Origin: Actinomadura oligospora ATCC 43269
GTDB lineage: Bacteria; Actinomycetota; Actinomycetes; Streptosporangiales; Streptosporangiaceae
Direction of reading: 5' to 3'
Assembly: GCF_000518265.1 (NCBI RefSeq)
Contig: NZ_JADG01000007.1
Coordinates: forward strand, 124,001 to 188,000
DNA length: 64,000 nucleotides
The position numbers and the translations under genes are program-made. Of the stretch, positions 60,847 through 64,000 are shown in pieces (positions within the stretch are counted from its first letter, which is position 1; every line of letters begins with the position of its first letter). A model generated the notes under the pieces. It was not told the origin of the DNA. It did no database searches and saw only the letters and a program-made list of their open reading frames with translations.

Positions 60847-61009
60847 AGTCCCACCCTCCCCGTCAGCGGCACCGCCGCGTCCTCGGACGAGCCTGTTGGA
60901 TCACGCGTAATGTCCGCATAACGCGATGGGGTTACGGCCGGGTTACCGGCCTCCCGCTGAACTTCTCCTCGATCGCCGGGAACCACCCGGCGCGGACAAG
61001 GAGACCACG

Positions 61010-61528
61010 ATGCGAACCCCACGGCTCGCCGGCCTGCTGCTGGTGCCCGTTCTGGCCTTCGGCCTCACGGCCTGCGGGAACGGCGGCTCGAAGGACAAGC
61101 TCGCCACCGAGTCGGCGAAGAAGGCCGACGAGGCCACCCAGATGCGCAACTTCGCTAAGTGCATGCGCGAACACGGCGTCGACATGAAGGACCCGGACGG
61201 CAGCGGGCGGATCACCGTCATGCAGACGGCCAAGCCGGGCGCGAACGACGAGCAGGCGATGCAGGCCGCGCAGAAGGCGTGCCAGAGCCTCATGCCGAAC
61301 GGCGGCAAGCCACGCCAGGCCAGCCCGCAGGACCAGGACAAGATGCGCAAGTTCGCCAAGTGCATGCGCGAGCACGGCATCGACATGCAGGACCCCGGCG
61401 CGGACGGTGGAATGAAGATCAAGAGGACCGCGCCGCCCGGCGGGGCCAAGCAGGACATCGCCGACGATCCGAAGCTCAAGGCCGCGCAGGACGCCTGCAA
61501 GCAGCTCCAGCCCGGAGGACCCAAGTGA
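61010..61528 (+). CDS. Lipoprotein with duplicated CMREHG modules
   Basis: A 172-residue lipoprotein with lipobox LTAC (Cys 22). Two modules of about 65 residues repeat: [16 protein letters not shown] (47-62) and [16 protein letters not shown] (114-129), each followed by an AAQ-AC-L-P segment ([23 protein letters not shown]). Each module thus has two Cys and one conserved His, suggesting a disulphide or metal site. Function unknown; such lipoproteins often precede efflux-adaptor genes. AAGGAG precedes the ATG at 7 nt. The GTG start of the next gene overlaps its stop. Confidence 0.8.
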   Translation: MRTPRLAGLLLVPVLAFGLTACGNGGSKDKLATESAKKADEATQMRNFAKCMREHGVDMKDPDGSGRITVMQTAKPGANDEQAMQAAQKACQSLMPNGGKPRQASPQDQDKMRKFAKCMREHGIDMQDPGADGGMKIKRTAPPGGAKQDIADDPKLKAAQDACKQLQPGGPK

Positions 61529-62616
61529 GACGATCCCGCGCGATCGCGCTGGGCGTCCTGGCCGTGGCGGCCGTCGGCGGCGCCGGCCTCGCCACGGCCG
61601 GGCTCGGCGGCGGGGGCGGGTCCGGGTCGTCCGGCGGGCCGAAGGTGCCCGCGACCGCCGCCGTCGAGCGGACGACGCTGACCGAGACGCAGAAGGTCGA
61701 CGGCACCCTCGGCTACGGCGACACGACCGCGCTGTCGGCCGCCTCCGGCGGCTCGGGCGGCTCGGGCAAGGGGGGTGGGGGATCGTCCAGCGGGACGATC
61801 ACCTGGCTGCCGTCCGCGGGCACGAAGATCGGACGCGGCGAGCCCGCCTACCGGGTGGACAACCGTCCGGTGCCGCTGCTGTACGGCCGGATGCCGCTCT
61901 ACCGCACTCTCAAGGACGGCGTCTCGGGCACGGACGTCCTCCAGTTCGAACGCAACCTCGCCGCGCTCGGCTACAGCGGCTTCGACGTGGACAAGGAGTA
62001 CTCCTCGGCCACCGCCACCGCCGTCAAGGAGTGGCAGGAGGACCTGGGCATGGAGGAGACCGGCCAGGTCGCGCCCGGATCCGTCGTCGTCGCGCGGGAC
62101 GAGATCCGCGTCGCCGAGCGCCGCGCGCAGGCCGGCGACCGCGCGAGCGGTCAGCTGCTCACCTACACCGGCACCACGCGCGTCGTCACCGTCAACCTGG
62201 ACGTCAAGTACCAGAAGCTCGCCAAGGCCGGCGCGGGCGTCACCATCGACCTGCCCGACGGCGGCTCCACCAAGGGGACGATCAGCTCGGTCGGCAAGGT
62301 CGCCACCCAGGCCAAGGCCGACGATCCGACCACGGTCAAGGTCACCGTCGAGATCGGCCGGCAGCGCGCCCTCGGCTCCTACGACAAGGCCCCCGTGGAC
62401 GTCTACCTCACCGCGTCGAAGCACGCGTCCGTGCTGGCCGTCCCGGTCGGCGCGCTCGTCGCGCTGCCGGGCGGCGGCTACGGCGTCCAGGTCGTGCCCG
62501 GCGCGTCCGCCCCCGTCCGGACCGTCAAGGTGGACACCGGCGTGTTCGCCCAGGGCAAGGTCGAGGTCACCGGCTCCGGCGTCACCGAGGGCACGAAGGT
62601 CGTGGTGCCCACGTGA
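61525..62616 (+). CDS. Periplasmic-adaptor (HlyD-like) protein with peptidoglycan-binding domain
   Basis: A 363-residue membrane-anchored adaptor. One N-terminal helix (about 4-28) and a Gly/Ser-rich hinge (about 30-40 and 75-90) come first. A peptidoglycan-binding domain_1 segment follows ([19 protein letters not shown] to [11 protein letters not shown], about 140-180), then barrel domains typical of efflux adaptors. It would couple the FtsX/ABC pump to the wall. GTG 61525 overlaps the lipoprotein stop (GTGA). Confidence 0.88.
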   Translation: MRRSRAIALGVLAVAAVGGAGLATAGLGGGGGSGSSGGPKVPATAAVERTTLTETQKVDGTLGYGDTTALSAASGGSGGSGKGGGGSSSGTITWLPSAGTKIGRGEPAYRVDNRPVPLLYGRMPLYRTLKDGVSGTDVLQFERNLAALGYSGFDVDKEYSSATATAVKEWQEDLGMEETGQVAPGSVVVARDEIRVAERRAQAGDRASGQLLTYTGTTRVVTVNLDVKYQKLAKAGAGVTIDLPDGGSTKGTISSVGKVATQAKADDPTTVKVTVEIGRQRALGSYDKAPVDVYLTASKHASVLAVPVGALVALPGGGYGVQVVPGASAPVRTVKVDTGVFAQGKVEVTGSGVTEGTKVVVPT

Positions 62617-63410
62617 ACCTCCACGACGAGACCCTCCCGTCCACCGCGACGCGTCCCGAGAAGGTCATCTCGGACACGGACGCGACCCACTCGCCGGACG
62701 GCCCGGCCCCCGCCTCCGAGGGGCCGGACTTCGCGGTGGTCGAGTTGCGCGAGGTCACCAAGTCCTATCCCGGCGACGTGACCGCCCTGGACGCCGTGTC
62801 ACTGACGATCTCGCCGGGCGAGTTCGTCGCCGTGGTCGGACCGTCCGGGTCGGGCAAGTCCACGATGCTGAACCTGCTCGGCACGCTCGACGGTCCCTCG
62901 ACCGGGACGGTCCTGTTCGAGGGCCAGGACGTGTCCCGCCTCTCGGACCGGCGGCTGTCGACGCTGCGCGCGCGCCGCATCGGGTTCGTGTTCCAGCAGT
63001 TCCACCTGGCAGCGGGCGTCTCCGCCGTGGACAACGTCGCGGACGGCCTGCTGTACGCGGGCGTCCCGATCTCCCGCCGACGCGCACGCGCGCGCGAGGC
63101 GCTGGAACGCGTCGGCCTCGGACACCGGCTCGGGCACCGTCCGCACCAGCTGTCCGGGGGCGAGAAGCAACGCGTCGCGATCGCCCGCGCCGTCGTCGGC
63201 GACCCTGGGCTGCTACTCGCGGACGAGCCGACCGGCGCCCTCGACACCGCGTCCGGCACGGTCGTCCTGAACCTGCTGCGCGAGCTCTCCGGAGGCGGCA
63301 CCACCGTCGTCCTCATCACCCACGACCGCGACATCGCCGCCCAGATCCCCCGCAACGTCACCATGCGGGACGGGCGCGTCGTCTCCGACACCGCGGAGTC
63401 CCCCGCATGA
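62613..63410 (+). CDS. MacB/LolD-type ABC ATPase
   Basis: A 265-residue ATPase. Walker [10 protein letters not shown] (76-84), Q-loop FVFQQFHLA, signature [14 protein letters not shown], Walker [13 protein letters not shown] and His in VLITHDRDI are all intact. It belongs to the MacB/LolD group that drives FtsX-like permeases. GTG 62613 overlaps the adaptor stop and its own stop overlaps the permease start (ATGA), a tight operon. Confidence 0.92.
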   Translation: MNLHDETLPSTATRPEKVISDTDATHSPDGPAPASEGPDFAVVELREVTKSYPGDVTALDAVSLTISPGEFVAVVGPSGSGKSTMLNLLGTLDGPSTGTVLFEGQDVSRLSDRRLSTLRARRIGFVFQQFHLAAGVSAVDNVADGLLYAGVPISRRRARAREALERVGLGHRLGHRPHQLSGGEKQRVAIARAVVGDPGLLLADEPTGALDTASGTVVLNLLRELSGGGTTVVLITHDRDIAAQIPRNVTMRDGRVVSDTAESPA

Positions 63411-64000
63411 CCGCCGCCGACGCCCCCTCGGGCCGCGGCCTGCGCCGCCTGGAGCGAAGAGCGAAACAACCAAAACGCGAGCAGCGGCCGAACCGCGACC
63501 AACGGCCCGAACACGAGCAGCCGCCCAACCGCGAGCAACGGTCCGAACGCGAACGGCGATCGAAGCGCGGCCGGCGCGTGGACCGGGCCGGACGCCTCGG
63601 CGCACGGGACGTCCTGCGCGTCGGAGCGGCCGGACTGCGGTCGCGCCCCCTTCGCGTCGTCCTCTCCGCACTGGGCATCGCCATCGGCATCGCCGCCATG
63701 ATCGGCGTCGTCGGGATCTCCACGTCCAGCCGGGCGCAGCTCCAGGCCACCCTCGACCGCCTCGGCACCAACCTGCTGACGGTCACCCCCGGCCGCGACT
63801 TCTTCGGCAGCAACGCGCAGCTCCCGTTCACCGCGCCGGGCATGATCGCGCGGATGCCCGACGTGGAGTCCGCCGCCGCCACCGGCAAGCTCAGCGACAC
63901 GCACGTCTACCGCAACGACCACATGGACCCCAACGAGACCGGAGGGATCTCCGTCATGGCGGCCGACCTGCGGCTCCCGGGCACGATCGGTCTCACCCTG
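63407..64000 (+). CDS. FtsX/MacB-like ABC permease, partial
   Basis: The gene runs off the right edge after about 198 residues. It begins with a highly charged, Arg/Glu/Gln-rich tail of about 65 residues with imperfect six-residue repeats ([18 protein letters not shown]). Then comes the conserved [20 protein letters not shown] membrane segment (about 78-97) and the start of the MacB periplasmic domain ([14 protein letters not shown]). It starts within the ATPase stop (ATGA). With the adaptor and ATPase it forms a tripartite export pump. Confidence 0.88.
   Translation, partial: MTAADAPSGRGLRRLERRAKQPKREQRPNRDQRPEHEQPPNREQRSERERRSKRGRRVDRAGRLGARDVLRVGAAGLRSRPLRVVLSALGIAIGIAAMIGVVGISTSSRAQLQATLDRLGTNLLTVTPGRDFFGSNAQLPFTAPGMIARMPDVESAAATGKLSDTHVYRNDHMDPNETGGISVMAADLRLPGTIGLTL

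Overview
This window is 64 kb of very GC-rich DNA from a filamentous actinomycete. Strong GC bias at codon third positions, GGAGG-type ribosome sites, frequent GTG and TTG starts, many ATGA/GTGA stop-start overlaps, and the gene content point to the Streptosporangiales, with Actinomadura or a relative (Thermomonosporaceae) most likely. The gene content includes a FAAL next to an MMPL transporter, an EphD-like hydrolase/reductase fusion, an RlpA-like protein behind a probable c-di-AMP riboswitch, and DesK-like sensor kinases. The taxon is an inference from style and families, not from a marker gene. It looks like ordinary chromosome: no rRNA, tRNA, CRISPR array, insertion sequence or prophage was recognised.

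Layout. 1-2.2 kb: start of an MMPL lipid exporter and a fatty acyl-AMP ligase. 2.3-9 kb: a proline-rich surface protein, an AllR-like IclR regulator, a YkvA-like membrane protein, an alpha/beta hydrolase, an arginase-family protein and an RlpA-like cell-wall protein. 9.2-12 kb: a secreted low-complexity protein and a ferritin-like di-iron protein. 12.3-15.5 kb: a DesK/DesR-like two-component pair overlapping an esterase lipoprotein. 15.8-20.4 kb: TetR with a divergent quinone-oxidoreductase-like enzyme, and a GlxA/AraC regulator with a divergent MFS exporter. 20.4-26.7 kb: LytR-CpsA-Psr protein, small membrane protein, EphD-like fusion, GyrI-like protein with MerR regulator, and a CapA-family lipoprotein. 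27-30.1 kb: catalase and an NfeD-SPFH membrane-quality pair. 30.1-31.2 kb: a gene-free, T-poor stretch ending in 41 consecutive G. 31.2-40.1 kb: molybdopterin oxidoreductase, Rieske protein, membrane protein with divergent MarR, a small gene behind an SOS box, TauE, an ABC ATPase and a conserved hypothetical. 40.2-46.3 kb: RDD and DUF2752 membrane proteins, a repeat-rich spacer, then a GAF kinase/response regulator/PP2C operon. 46.3-55.6 kb: exported protein, SDR plus MFS, QueA-like, SerB, FUSC, SixA and a 37-residue membrane peptide. 55.9-58.3 kb: H+-pyrophosphatase. 58.8-64 kb: an OmpR/kinase pair divergent from a lipoprotein, adaptor, ABC ATPase and FtsX export operon.

Cell-envelope functions dominate: lipid activation and export, wall remodelling (RlpA, LCP), envelope-stress signalling, membrane-protein quality control and multidrug export. 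Regulators are usually next to or divergent from their probable targets.

The most unusual property is an abundance of short tandem repeats. They occur between genes (16-, 21-, 26-, 28-, 12- and 124-bp units) and inside genes as in-frame low-complexity inserts (units of 15, 21, 42 and 60 bp). The inserts lie in loops, linkers or termini of an MFS pump, a molybdoenzyme, a sensor kinase whose GAF domain is split, an EphD-like enzyme and surface proteins. The same repeat-generating process seems to act on coding and non-coding DNA. Other points of note are a probable LexA-controlled 83-residue gene, a probable c-di-AMP riboswitch, an ECF-type promoter before the LCP gene, and several well-placed operator palindromes.
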